Shown: positions 16,333-24,854, numbered from the stretch's first letter. The stretch: 64,000 nucleotides of DNA from Clostridiales bacterium (GCA_015056365.1 SVGM01000012.1:1-64000); one strand, 5' to 3'. Translations and numbers: made by a program. The notes: generated by a model from the letters alone, not told the origin.

Positions 16333-17970
16333 TTACGACTTATTCTGCGTCGCCACCAGCCCTTCACCGCCGTACATCTTGCGCAGCTTGGGCTTTTCGA
16401 TCTTACCGGTGGGGTTTCTCGGCACGTCGGCAAAGATGACCTTGCGGGGACGCTTGTAACGGGGCAGCGTCAGGCAGAACTCGTTGATCTCTTCCTCGCT
16501 GCACTCCACGTCGGGATGCAGCTGGATGATAGCGGTAGCGATTTCGCCCAGGCGAGCGTCCGGCAGACCGATGACGGCCACGTCCCAGATCTTGGGGTTG
16601 CTGGCCAGGAAGTCCTCGATCTGCACCGGGTAGAGGTTTTCGCCGCCGGTGATGATTACGTCCTTCTTGCGGTCCACCAGATAGATGAAACCGTCCTCAT
16701 CCTGCATGGCCATATCGCCAGTGTAGAGCCAGCCGTTTTTGAGGGTATCGGCGGTGGCGGCGGGATCGTTGTAGTAGCAGGTCATCACACCGGGGCCTTT
16801 GAGGATCAGCTCACCAACGTCGCCGCGCTCGACCTCCACGCCGTCGGGAGTGACGATCTTCGTTTCCCAGCCGTAGCCGGGGATGCCGATGGCGCCCACC
16901 TTGTGCACGTTTTCCACGCCGAGGTGCACGGCACCGGGGCCGATGGACTCGCTCAGGCCGTAGTTGGTATCGTACTGCTGGTTGGGGAAGTACTCCAGCC
17001 AGCGGCGGATCAGGCTCTGGGGTACGGGCTGCGCGCCGATGTGCATCAAGCGCCACTGATCCAGCTGATAATCCTCCAGCTTGATTTCGCCCCGGTCAAG
17101 GGCCGCCAGGATATCCTGGGCCCACGGCACCAGCAGCCATACGATGGTGCATTTTTCCTCGCTGGCGGCCCGCATGATGTGCTCGGGACGGGTACCCTTG
17201 AGGATGACTGCCTTGGAGCCTGCCAGCAGGCTGCCGAACCAGTGCATCTTGGCGCCGGTGTGGTACAGGGGCGGAATGCACAGGAAGCAATCGCTGCGGG
17301 TCTGGCTGTGGTGCGCCTGCTCCACCTTGCAGGAGTGCAGAAGGCTGCGGTGCTTGTGCAAAATCGCCTTGGGGAAGCCGGTGGTGCCGGAGGAGAAATA
17401 GATGGCAGCGTCATCGTCTTCGCTGAGATCGCAGCCGGTAAAGATCCCGGAACACTCGGAGGTCAGGTCGGTGTAGTCGTCGGCAAAGGCAGGGCAGCCT
17501 GCGCCCAGATACACCAGCATACGGTTGCGGCCGATCTTGTCTGCGATGCCTTCCACGCGGCCAATGAATTCCGGGCCGAAGATCAGGGCGTCCGCCTCTG
17601 CCAGGTTGAGGCAGTACTCGATCTCCGAGGAGGCGTAGCGGAAGTTCAGCGGTACGGCCAGAGCGCCGGTCTTGAGGATGCCGAAATAAATAGGAAGCCA
17701 GTCGATGCAGTTCATCAGCAGAATGGCGACCTTCTTGCCCTTGCCGATGCCGTTCTGGGCCAGCATATTGGCCGTCCGGTTTGCTTTTTCGTTAAAAACG
17801 CCCCAGGTGATTTCCCGGCGGTAGTGGCGTACCTTGGGGGTGGGCTCCACCAGCTCAAACTCGCTCCAGGTCAGGCGGCGGGTTTCGGGCTGATCTGGAT
17901 TGATCTCTACCAGAGCCGTTTCGTTGGTGTAGAGGGATGCGTTGCGCTCCAACAGATCAATAATGGTCAT
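16333..17970 (-). CDS. Acyl-CoA synthetase (AMP-binding, long- or medium-chain type)
   Basis: A 545-residue adenylate-forming ligase that activates a carboxylic acid to its CoA thioester with ATP. It shows the P-loop IYFSSGTTGFPKAI near 190, the YGLSESIGPG motif near 330, and the C-terminal hinge and lysine region (YTGDMAMQDEDGFIYLVDRKKD near 430, and NPTGKIEKPKLRKM near 525). I chose ATG 17970, after GGAAAAGGAACGTGCAC. It lies upstream of iorAB on the same strand, so it may handle an aromatic or short-chain acid in the same pathway; the substrate is not predictable. It has its own promoter. Confidence 0.88.
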   Translation of the reverse strand: MTIIDLLERNASLYTNETALVEINPDQPETRRLTWSEFELVEPTPKVRHYRREITWGVFNEKANRTANMLAQNGIGKGKKVAILLMNCIDWLPIYFGILKTGALAVPLNFRYASSEIEYCLNLAEADALIFGPEFIGRVEGIADKIGRNRMLVYLGAGCPAFADDYTDLTSECSGIFTGCDLSEDDDAAIYFSSGTTGFPKAILHKHRSLLHSCKVEQAHHSQTRSDCFLCIPPLYHTGAKMHWFGSLLAGSKAVILKGTRPEHIMRAASEEKCTIVWLLVPWAQDILAALDRGEIKLEDYQLDQWRLMHIGAQPVPQSLIRRWLEYFPNQQYDTNYGLSESIGPGAVHLGVENVHKVGAIGIPGYGWETKIVTPDGVEVERGDVGELILKGPGVMTCYYNDPAATADTLKNGWLYTGDMAMQDEDGFIYLVDRKKDVIITGGENLYPVQIEDFLASNPKIWDVAVIGLPDARLGEIATAIIQLHPDVECSEEEINEFCLTLPRYKRPRKVIFADVPRNPTGKIEKPKLRKMYGGEGLVATQNKS

Positions 17971-18021
17971 GTGCACGTTCCTTTTCCTATATTTATTAGC
18001 GTAATCGCACAGTTTCAATTT

Positions 18022-18050
18022 AATGTACTACGCGTGTATACAAAAGTCAA
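18022..18050 (-). promoter_or_regulatory. Putative promoter of the acyl-CoA synthetase / ior region
   Basis: On the minus strand TTGACT (18050-18045), 17-nt spacer, TACATT (18027-18022), about 50 nt upstream of the start codon. No promoter was seen between the repeats and iorA, so it may serve the entire run. Confidence 0.55.
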
Positions 18051-18157
18051 TTATCCCGGTGCTTTTTCATCGTACTAAATTTTTGATGCTCTGGAATGAC
18101 TGGCACAGAAGCGAAATCTGCCTTTTATATGCAAAAATGGTAAATTGCATTTTGCGC

Positions 18158-18186
18158 GTGACATTATGAACAAACTGTGATATAGT
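18158..18186 (+). promoter_or_regulatory. Putative extended -10 promoter
   Basis: GTGACA (18158-18163), 17-nt spacer, TATAGT (18181-18186) preceded by TGA. It drives the small secreted protein gene 60 nt downstream. Confidence 0.62.
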
Positions 18187-18246
18187 CGAAATAACACAGG
18201 ACGTGTCAGAAAGTCCATATCTACATAACAAGAAGGAGGCCTCCTG

Positions 18247-18726
18247 ATGAAAAAGACCCTTAGATTTGTTGCCTTTGTGATGATTAGTATTCTTTTGCTG
18301 GGCATGGTGACCACCGCCGCTACCGCCGATACCTGCTATGAAGTGCTGAAGCTTGTCTACGAAGACAATGAGAACGATACCTTCGTTTATCTGGGCGAAG
18401 GCAGCGCTGTCGCAGGCGACGAGGACAACGACATCGTGTTCTTCATCTCTTCTCTGGAAGGCGAGTTTGTCTCTGTCACCGGCATGAACACGCTGGGCAA
18501 GCCCGAAACCTACATCTGGACTGGTGTCAGCACCGGCGACAACCTGCTGGCTGCTCTGCAGTTCTGCATCGGTTTCGAATCTTTCGAAGAGCTGCTGGAT
18601 GAGTGCGACTCTCTGGTGGGTATCATCCTGCTGAGCGAAGATGCCGATCCTATCTACATTGAGGATGTTGATGACGCCAACAATTTCATCGATATCGTCA
18701 AGCAGGTTCTGGAAGACGCCGAATAA
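18247..18726 (+). CDS. Small acidic secreted protein, unknown function
   Basis: I do not recognise the family. The 159-residue product has a signal peptide (two lysines, a hydrophobic core of about 18 residues, cleavage probably after TTAATA near residue 27) followed by a mature part of about 130 residues that is very rich in Asp and Glu and poor in Lys/Arg. It contains four cysteines in the mature region. The ribosome-binding site AAGAAGGAGGCCTCCTG is strong, and the gene has its own promoter and terminator. It is convergent with another secreted protein gene. The acidic, exported nature suggests a surface or extracellular role, but nothing more specific can be said. Confidence 0.82.
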   Translation: MKKTLRFVAFVMISILLLGMVTTAATADTCYEVLKLVYEDNENDTFVYLGEGSAVAGDEDNDIVFFISSLEGEFVSVTGMNTLGKPETYIWTGVSTGDNLLAALQFCIGFESFEELLDECDSLVGIILLSEDADPIYIEDVDDANNFIDIVKQVLEDAE

Positions 18727-18777
18727 TCCGTAAAAGGATCAACAGCTGCCCGCGGATCGTGGGCTGGCGATAAAGAA

Positions 18778-18812
18778 AGAAGCCGGGGCGCTTTAGCGCT
18801 CCGGCTTCTTTT
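18778..18812. terminator. Bidirectional terminator between two secreted-protein genes
   Basis: AGAAGCCGGGGCGC pairs with GCGCTCCGGCTTCT around TTTA with one mismatch-type pair, followed by TTTTG on the plus strand and TTTCTTT on the minus strand. Confidence 0.88.
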
Positions 18813-18825
18813 GTGTTGATGTCCT

Positions 18826-19854
18826 TTATTCCTGGGGAAAATCATCTTCAAACGCAGGCTCGAAGTTCTCCTGCGCCAGGGGAGGGAACTCGGTTCCGTA
18901 GATGTCGCCGAACCAGCCGGCATTGGGGTCGGGTGCCGGAGCATCCGGCGTTGGGATGGGCTGAGCGAAACGGTTCTGATTCCACAGGCTCAGCTGGTTC
19001 TGGATGAAGCCGTAGCTCAGATCGTATCCGAAGGTGGGTAGACCGGAGGGATCGTAGCTGACCTGCATGGGAATATACAGGAGCGCGCTGTCTGCACTGC
19101 CGATATCGATCCAGTCGCCCGGGTGGTAGGCGGGAGAGGGAATACTGCCGGAATGGGTGCTGTACAGGCATGAGCAGTCCGTCACCAGATAAATGGACAG
19201 GCTGTGGATCTCCACGTTGGCATTGGGATCCGTGGCCAGCTGAACACATACCTGGTCCCCCTGCAGATACAGGTTGGCCTGCCCGATCAGGTAGGTATTG
19301 CTGGCACAGAGATCTACCGCCATATATCCCTGCGTACGCAGCGCGTTCAGGTCGATCATGGTGCCCATGAGCCAGTCCTGCCCCAGGGCGGGATCCAGGT
19401 CGTACAGATGAGGGCCGTAGGTACAGGCGCCGTTGTTGGTCAGACGGGCCTGCAGCAGCATGAAGGGAATGGCGTACACCGTATCGCCCACGTAGAGCGT
19501 CACCAGATAGGGCACGGTATGGTTGCCCATGAAGGGCAGATAGATGACGCCGCTATCGAAGGTGCCGCTTTGGTAGCCATAGTTCTTGTCGAAAACGAGG
19601 GTTTGGGTATCCATCTGCATCAGGGACAGGCGAACAGGCGCCGCCAGCTCGCTGGAGTTGCTGAGAAATTTGCGTACACTGATTCCCTGGGTCTGTGCGG
19701 ACAGATACTGGGCCACATAATCATCCTGATTCAGCCTCGTCATGTCCAGCGCGTCCACGTTCAGCGTAAAATAGCCGTCCGCCGTGCCTGCCAGGGGCGC
19801 AAGCAGCAGGCAGCAAAGCAGCGCCAGCATCAGCAGAAAAGAAAGCTTCTTCAT
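18826..19854 (-). CDS. Secreted protein of unknown function
   Basis: A 342-residue protein with a clear signal peptide (MKKLSFLLM then a leucine-rich core, cleavage near LAGTA, residue 23). No known domain is recognised. The mature part looks mostly beta and carries a Pro/Asp/Ala-rich stretch near residues 305-320 (PIPTPDAPAPDPN) and an acidic C-terminal tail. I chose ATG 19854, preceded by AAAGGAGTACCTTTTG, rather than the track start 13 codons upstream. It is monocistronic and convergent with the acidic secreted protein. A cell-surface role is the only inference I would make. Confidence 0.8.
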   Translation of the reverse strand: MKKLSFLLMLALLCCLLLAPLAGTADGYFTLNVDALDMTRLNQDDYVAQYLSAQTQGISVRKFLSNSSELAAPVRLSLMQMDTQTLVFDKNYGYQSGTFDSGVIYLPFMGNHTVPYLVTLYVGDTVYAIPFMLLQARLTNNGACTYGPHLYDLDPALGQDWLMGTMIDLNALRTQGYMAVDLCASNTYLIGQANLYLQGDQVCVQLATDPNANVEIHSLSIYLVTDCSCLYSTHSGSIPSPAYHPGDWIDIGSADSALLYIPMQVSYDPSGLPTFGYDLSYGFIQNQLSLWNQNRFAQPIPTPDAPAPDPNAGWFGDIYGTEFPPLAQENFEPAFEDDFPQE

Positions 19855-20011
19855 CAAAAGGTACTCCTTTGTGCAAGGCTTCATTGCATTCACTCATAGG
19901 AACGATTTAGTTTAGCATTTCCATCCCCGTCCTGTAAAGGGAACGGTTTGCAGCATGCACAACAGAGGAAGAACAAAAACTTGAAAAACTCGTAACACTT
20001 CCGAAACACCA

Positions 20012-20040
20012 TTTACTTTTTGTTAATGATTTGATATACT
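20012..20040 (+). promoter_or_regulatory. Putative extended -10 promoter of the peptidoglycan-binding protein gene
   Basis: TTTACT (20012-20017), 17-nt spacer, TATACT (20035-20040) preceded by TGA. The rest of the 19855-20156 intergenic stretch holds nothing else that I can identify. Confidence 0.6.
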
Positions 20041-20156
20041 GTCTGCGTCGAAAAAACTGTCATGCCCAGAAGACAACATTTACGCAAATGAAGAAAAACA
20101 AACGTTTTGTGCAATGACATTCTGACGGACGGTTCATGCCAAGGAGGAAATAGATC

Positions 20157-21872
20157 ATGACACGACGCTGTAACATAAAGCGCTTGCTTGCGCTGGCGAT
20201 GCTGGTGGTTTTGCTGTTCACCGGCACGGCGACGGCAGCGACTCGATATGCAACCCTGGAGTTTGGTTCCCGGGGCTCGGACGTACTGAAACTGCAAAAG
20301 GCGCTTCTGGCGCTGGGATATGATCCCAATGGTACGGACGGCAAGTTTGGCCGGGGAACGGAAAACGCTGTGAAGCAGTATCAGGCAGCCAACGGCTTGG
20401 TAGCGGACGGCAAGGCAGGCAATCTGACGTTGACCCGGCTGTATCACGGAGAGAGCGTCAGCGCCAACGGCGGTTCGTCTTCCGGCGCGGTCGGCTCCAC
20501 CGGCTCCTCATCCTCCGGAAATACCACTACCTCTACCAACCCCAATACCCTCAAGTACGGCGACAGCGGCAGCCGGGTCAGCGAGCTACAGGCGGCGCTT
20601 TTGAAGCTGGGCTTTGACCCCAACGGTGTGGACGGCCGCTTCGGCGCCGGTACGCAACGCGCCGTGATTAATTTCCAGAAGGCCAACGGCCTGACGGCAG
20701 ACGGTCTGGCAGGCAGCCGTACCCTTCAGCTGATCGATCAGAAACTGGCGGCGCTGGGCTCGGGCAGCTCTTCCTCCGGGAATACCTCTTCGGGGTCTTC
20801 GTCCTCTGGTTCCTCTTCTTCCTCCGGAACGTCCGGCCTGAACCGTACCCTTCGCAATGGCTATACCGGCAGCGATGTACTCACTGTGCAGACCCGGCTG
20901 AAGGAACTGGGGTATTACACTGGCTCGCTGGATGGCGTATACGGTAGCGGCTCCATCGCTGCGGTAAAGAACTTTCAGCAGCGGAATGGTCTGACGGCGG
21001 ACGGCCTGGCTGGCACACGTACCTTTGCGGTGCTGTTCTCCTCCTCTGTGGTGGCAGCAGGCAGCAGCTCCGGCAGTCCTTCCTCCGGCAGCACATCGGA
21101 TAACAGCTCCTCCTCCGGCAGCACGTCCGGCGACAGCTCTTCTTCCTCCAATGGCTATACCACGCTGCGCTACGGCGATAAGGGCGACGCGGTCAAGCAG
21201 ATGCAGAAGGCGCTGAAGGAACTGAAGTATAACGTGAGTCCTGACGGCGACTACGGCGCGCTGACCCAGGCGGCGGTAGCGGCGTTCCAGAGGCGCAACG
21301 GCCTGACGGCAGACGGTGTTGCTGGCCCCAAGACGCTGGAAGTGCTCTACAGCGGCAATGCCAAGGAGGCCGACCCCAACGCCGACAGCGGTATGGCGCT
21401 GCCTGAAGGCACCGGAAGCGCCAGCGGTCCCAGCACCAGCAGCGTCAAGCTTCTCCACTGGTTCAACGACGTCAAGCCGACCATCCGCGCCGGACAGACG
21501 GTGACCATCTTTGATCCGGCCACCAACCTGCAGTGGACGCTGAGGCTGTACAGCCTGGGCCGTCACGCGGACAGCGAACCCTTGACCCTGACGGATACCC
21601 AGATCATGTACAAGGCCTTTGGCAACACCAATACCTGGACGCCCAAGCCTGTGTATGTGAAGCTGCCCAGCGGCACCTGGACCCTGGCCAGTATGCATAA
21701 CGTGCCCCACCTTAGCGGCAGCATCAAGGACAACGGCTTCGACGGTCATCTGTGCGTCCACTTCCTGCGCGACATGGACGAATGTTCCAAGAACGATCCC
21801 AACTACGGCGTACAGAATCAGAATGCGATCCGCAAAAAATGGAAGCAGATGACCGGCATTACGGTTGATTAA
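20157..21872 (+). CDS. Secreted protein with four peptidoglycan-binding repeats and a distinct C-terminal domain
   Basis: A 571-residue exported protein. After a signal peptide (cleavage near TATAA, residue 28) come four PG_binding_1 repeats (about 33-92, 135-192, 233-290, 338-397), each with the pattern GSRGSDVLKLQKAL... and NGLTADGLAG. They are joined by Ser/Gly-rich linkers of 30-50 residues typical of cell-wall spacers. The C-terminal domain (about 425-571) has conserved-looking histidines and a GHLCVHFLRDM motif; I have seen similar tails in clostridial wall proteins but cannot assign an activity. It is not the HGxx...SxGCxR pattern of an L,D-transpeptidase. Start after CAAGGAGGAAATAGATC. 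Monocistronic. Confidence 0.88.
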   Translation: MTRRCNIKRLLALAMLVVLLFTGTATAATRYATLEFGSRGSDVLKLQKALLALGYDPNGTDGKFGRGTENAVKQYQAANGLVADGKAGNLTLTRLYHGESVSANGGSSSGAVGSTGSSSSGNTTTSTNPNTLKYGDSGSRVSELQAALLKLGFDPNGVDGRFGAGTQRAVINFQKANGLTADGLAGSRTLQLIDQKLAALGSGSSSSGNTSSGSSSSGSSSSSGTSGLNRTLRNGYTGSDVLTVQTRLKELGYYTGSLDGVYGSGSIAAVKNFQQRNGLTADGLAGTRTFAVLFSSSVVAAGSSSGSPSSGSTSDNSSSSGSTSGDSSSSSNGYTTLRYGDKGDAVKQMQKALKELKYNVSPDGDYGALTQAAVAAFQRRNGLTADGVAGPKTLEVLYSGNAKEADPNADSGMALPEGTGSASGPSTSSVKLLHWFNDVKPTIRAGQTVTIFDPATNLQWTLRLYSLGRHADSEPLTLTDTQIMYKAFGNTNTWTPKPVYVKLPSGTWTLASMHNVPHLSGSIKDNGFDGHLCVHFLRDMDECSKNDPNYGVQNQNAIRKKWKQMTGITVD

Positions 21873-21875
21873 TCA

Positions 21876-21925
21876 AAAACGGGCTGCGAGAACCCCTCTT
21901 TCTGGAGGAAATCGCAGCCCGTTTT
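21876..21925. terminator. Bidirectional terminator
   Basis: AAAACGGGCTGCGA pairs perfectly with TCGCAGCCCGTTTT, between the peptidoglycan-binding gene and the convergent DUF1540 gene. Confidence 0.88.
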
Positions 21926-21932
21926 CATTGGG

Positions 21933-22100
21933 TTACTTGGAGTGATAGCTGGCGCAGAGACTTTCGTCGCACTTGCCGCTGCCGCATTCGTTGCGGGGCT
22001 CCACCTGGATGCTCTCCAGCTCGCACAGGCCATTCTGGCTGTGGTGGCGGCAGCTTTCCACGGAGCAGTGGATGCACTGGTTTTTGGTCTCGAAGGACAT
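21933..22100 (-). CDS. DUF1540 domain-containing small Cys-rich protein
   Basis: A 55-residue protein missing from the ORF track. It reads MSFETKNQCIHCSVESC..., with eight cysteines in paired CxxC-like positions (CIHC, C, C, C, C and C near the end), matching the DUF1540 family of small clostridial proteins thought to bind metal; the function is unknown. The start is well supported by AAAAGGAGGTATGCGAA just before the ATG, and the gene ends eight bases from a bidirectional terminator. It is divergent from queT. Confidence 0.85.
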   Translation of the reverse strand: MSFETKNQCIHCSVESCRHHSQNGLCELESIQVEPRNECGSGKCDESLCASYHSK

Positions 22101-22166
22101 TTCGCATACCTCCTTTTCAGTGATGGAACATAGTATGCCCGCAGGAATTCAAAATCATGCTTCCTC

Positions 22167-22195
22167 TTGGCGGCGTGCCTCAGAAGTGCTATAAT
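22167..22195 (+). promoter_or_regulatory. Putative extended -10 promoter of the QueT gene
   Basis: TTGGCG (22167-22172), 17-nt spacer, TATAAT (22190-22195) preceded by TGC. It leaves a leader of only about 45 nt, in which I could not fit a preQ1 aptamer. Confidence 0.65.
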
Positions 22196-22247
22196 GGCGC
22201 TGCGGCGGCTCCTGAAAAGGGATTTGCCATCAGATGGGAGGAATACC

Positions 22248-22736
22248 ATGAAGCGACAGTCGATGATACGAAGCCTTTGCGTTTCGGCAATGGTCGCGGC
22301 GCTGTATACTGCACTGACATTGCTGTTTCAGCCGCTGAGTTTTCAGGCGGTGCAGTTTCGCGTGTCAGAAGCGCTGACGCTGATCCCGGTGCTGTTTGTG
22401 GAAGCGGTGCCCGGGCTGACCATCGGCTGTCTTCTGAGCAACCTTTTGGCAGGCGCGAATCCGTACGACGTGATTTTTGGCACGCTGGCTACGCTGCTGG
22501 CGGCGCTGGTGACCCGGAAACTGCGCAAGAACGTCTGGTTGGCCGCGTTGCCCCCTGTGGTGTTCAACGGGGTGATCATTGGTCTGGTACTGACCTATGC
22601 CTACGGCATTGACGCGCTGGCGCTGAACATGCTCACAGTCAGCCTTGGACAGGCTGTGGTATGCTATGCGCTGGGCGTTCCCATGGTAAAGGGCCTGCAG
22701 AAACTCGACGTGACCAAGCGCCTTGGCGGCCATTGA
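22248..22736 (+). CDS. queT: QueT transporter family protein
   Basis: A 162-residue integral membrane protein with about five helices, of the QueT (COG4708) family, a substrate-binding S component thought to import a queuosine precursor such as preQ1 with the shared ECF module. Diagnostic features are SALYTALTLLFQPLSF-like first helix, QFRVSEALTLIPVLFVEAVPGLTIGC, and LLAGANPYDVIFGTLATLLAAL. I chose ATG 22248, after GATGGGAGGAATACC; the track start lies inside the promoter. Monocistronic. Substrate assignment rests on the family. Confidence 0.88.
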   Translation: MKRQSMIRSLCVSAMVAALYTALTLLFQPLSFQAVQFRVSEALTLIPVLFVEAVPGLTIGCLLSNLLAGANPYDVIFGTLATLLAALVTRKLRKNVWLAALPPVVFNGVIIGLVLTYAYGIDALALNMLTVSLGQAVVCYALGVPMVKGLQKLDVTKRLGGH

Positions 22737-22751
22737 GAACTGAATCGAATC

Positions 22752-22799
22752 AAAAAACGCTGTGCTTCCGTCCATACGGGAAAGCACAGCGTTTTTTTG
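22752..22799. terminator. Bidirectional terminator
   Basis: AAAAAACGCTGTGCTT pairs with the AAGCACAGCGTTTTTT arm, with an inner CCGT/ACGG pair, serving queT and the convergent serine hydrolase. Confidence 0.9.
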
Positions 22800-22812
22800 A
22801 TTGAATGCTGGA

Positions 22813-23880
22813 TCAGAGGCCAGCGGTGCTAACAGCAGCATAGACCGCGTTGTGAAGCAGCCTGCGCACCCGGTAGATCTGCATGCTGTCCCGGGAAGGG
22901 CAGATGCGGTTGGTAAGCAGGATCACATACAGGCCGGAGGTGGGATCGAGGGTGAAACTGGTTCCGGTAAAGCCGGTGTGCCCGATGGTTTCGACCGGGA
23001 ACAGATCGCCGGTATAGCCGTTGTCCAGCTTGGGCAGATAGAAGCCCAGGCCGCGGCCCTGCGGCATAGTGGACGTATGGTTCTGCATACTCAGCCGTAC
23101 CGTGGCAGGGGAGAGGTAGCGGGAACCGTCCGGGAGCGCGCCCTGGGCGGCCAGCATCTGTACAAAGAGCGCCAGATCGTCCATGGTGGAAAAGACGCCG
23201 GCGTTGCCGCTGACACCGCCCAGAAAGCGGGCGTTTTCGTCGTGGACCACGCCGCTGAGACACTTGCCGTCGTCCTGCATCTCCGTGGCAGCGATATTGC
23301 CCGCGACAGGCAGATAGCCGGTTTTTTGCATTTTCAGCGGCCAGAAGACCTCCTGCACGGCAAGCTCGGAAAGCCGCATATCGTAAAGGCATTCCAGAAG
23401 CTGTCCCAGCAGGATATATCCTGCGCAACAATACTGCTGCGCGCTGCCGGGACGGTAGCGCAGCGGGGCGGCCAACAGATGTTCAGTGGCCTGATTGGGG
23501 TTTCTGCAGGTCTGCCACAGGTGGACGCCGGTGGAAAAACCAGCGGTGTGGGTGAGGATCTGGGCAATGGTGATGGCGCGCTTGTCTTCCGGCGCATCCA
23601 CAAAGGTACCCAGCTGATCCCAGAGGCACAGCTTGCCGCTTTCCATGGCGCGGAGCGTCAGCATGCCGATCACCAGGGGCTTGGTGAGGGACGCAAGGTC
23701 GTAGCGGGTTTGTTCGGTGGTCAGCGGCGCATCTTCCTCCATGGACAGGCGTCCGTAGGCACGGCGGAACAGCACCCGTTCACCCCTGCCCACCAGCAGG
23801 CAGGCGGAGGTGAAGGCCTCGTCATTCAAAGCCTGGCGGATGACCTGATCCGCCTTGGAAAAGTCAGGCGTGTTGCGCAT
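22813..23880 (-). CDS. Serine hydrolase, beta-lactamase/class C PBP family
   Basis: A 355-residue hydrolase of the beta-lactamase superfamily, probably a cytoplasmic or loosely associated esterase/peptidase because no signal peptide is visible. The catalytic SxxK is SLTK within YDLASLTKPLV near residue 65, HTAGFS lies near 112, the second motif is a variant YCCAGY near 150 in place of the usual YSN, and the third is HTGFTGT near 315. Its ATG overlaps the stop of the upstream HAD gene (TGATG), so the pair is translationally coupled. The ribosome-binding site AAGGAGGAATCCTG lies within the HAD gene end. The substrate is unknown. Confidence 0.87.
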   Translation of the reverse strand: MRNTPDFSKADQVIRQALNDEAFTSACLLVGRGERVLFRRAYGRLSMEEDAPLTTEQTRYDLASLTKPLVIGMLTLRAMESGKLCLWDQLGTFVDAPEDKRAITIAQILTHTAGFSTGVHLWQTCRNPNQATEHLLAAPLRYRPGSAQQYCCAGYILLGQLLECLYDMRLSELAVQEVFWPLKMQKTGYLPVAGNIAATEMQDDGKCLSGVVHDENARFLGGVSGNAGVFSTMDDLALFVQMLAAQGALPDGSRYLSPATVRLSMQNHTSTMPQGRGLGFYLPKLDNGYTGDLFPVETIGHTGFTGTSFTLDPTSGLYVILLTNRICPSRDSMQIYRVRRLLHNAVYAAVSTAGL

Positions 23881-24575
23881 CAGGATTCCTCCTTGACTTT
23901 GCCGGGGGCTACGCCCCAGTGGACGATGGTCACGTTTTCCATGGTTTCCAACGTCTGTTTCATCTTTTTGCCGGGATTGACGGCAACTTTGCTTTGGCAC
24001 AATTCCAGCATAGGCAGGTCACCGGTAGAGTTGCCATAAGCGGTGGAGGATTCATAGTCTAGTCGATCGCCCTTGGCTGCCAGATACTCCGCCAGACGCA
24101 AAGCCTTTTGCAGCCCGCGGCAGTTGTCGCCCACCAGGCTGGTATACAGCCCCGAGGGATCCACGTCCATCCGGGTGCCGATAACATCGTACACCCCAAG
24201 AATGTCCTTCATGGGCATCAGATAGAAGGAGGGGGAGGCGGTGATCAGCAGCACGGTTGCGCCGTTGGCTTTTTCCTTTTGCAGCGCGGCGATGCCGTCC
24301 GGGAAGAAACGGGGAACCAGCACCTCCCGGCAGAATAGCTGAGCAAAGTCCGCCATTTCAATCTCGGAGCGGCCCTTTATCCATGCCAGGGCCTGCTGCT
24401 TGGCCTGCTCAATGGTGAGCCGTCCCAGTTTGAAGCGGATGGCGGCGCAGATGCCGCGCAGCAGTTGTCTGCGGGTGCAAAGCTTCCGTTTGCAGGCAAA
24501 CTGACATAGCTGGATGATGGAATCCCCCTTGCAGAGGGTACCGTCAAAGTCAAACAATGCGTACTTCTTTTGCAT
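23880..24575 (-). CDS. HAD-superfamily phosphatase, SerB-like subfamily IB
   Basis: A 231-residue hydrolase of the HAD-IB type. Motif I is FDFDGTLCKGDS near residue 8, motif II is LLITASPS near 105, and motif IV is the YGNSTGDLPML near 180. The cap region fits the small group related to phosphoserine phosphatase, but the substrate (a phosphomonoester) is not assigned. I chose ATG 24575, after GAAAGGACGGCCTTT; the track start 38 codons upstream runs through the promoter. It is coupled to the serine hydrolase. Confidence 0.87.
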   Translation of the reverse strand: MQKKYALFDFDGTLCKGDSIIQLCQFACKRKLCTRRQLLRGICAAIRFKLGRLTIEQAKQQALAWIKGRSEIEMADFAQLFCREVLVPRFFPDGIAALQKEKANGATVLLITASPSFYLMPMKDILGVYDVIGTRMDVDPSGLYTSLVGDNCRGLQKALRLAEYLAAKGDRLDYESSTAYGNSTGDLPMLELCQSKVAVNPGKKMKQTLETMENVTIVHWGVAPGKVKEES

Positions 24576-24631
24576 AAAGGCCGTCCTTTCGTGACAACGG
24601 CAGAAAAAACTGCGTTGGTGGAACTGATGGC

Positions 24632-24640
24632 AGTATAGCA
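24632..24640 (-). promoter_or_regulatory. Putative extended -10 element of the HAD/hydrolase pair
   Basis: On the minus strand TGCTATACT (24640-24632). No good -35 is seen upstream, so only the -10 is called. Confidence 0.4.
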
Positions 24641-24754
24641 CGAATCGCGGCAAAAAAACAGCATGAGGAGGAAATGTTCTTTTGCACATCTGGCGACTTT
24701 ATCTCCAAATGCGACAAAGAGGGCGAAAACGTTTGCGCGCCGAATGTTATTTGG

Positions 24755-24783
24755 TTTACAATTTGGAATGTTCGTGATATACT
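24755..24783 (+). promoter_or_regulatory. Putative promoter of the purine operon
   Basis: TTTACA (24755-24760), 17-nt spacer, TATACT (24778-24783) preceded by TGA. The start site would be near 24790, leaving a leader of about 170 nt before purE. Confidence 0.66.
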
Positions 24784-24854
24784 GAACATGGCGTTGGTTT
24801 TTGAAGAAAAAACTGACGTGAAATTCCGAAGATTTTGGCAGGAAACAAGAAAAA

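Noticed and set aside
20760-21160. Ser/Gly-coding repetitive stretches as tandem DNA repeats or CRISPR
   Set aside because: They are linker codons (TCC, TCT, GGC, AGC) between peptidoglycan-binding domains, with irregular spacing and no spacer/repeat pattern.
22196-22247. preQ1 riboswitch in the queT leader
   Set aside because: The leader is only about 45 nt, and I could not find the conserved loop and A-rich tail of the preQ1-I aptamer or a type II/III fold.
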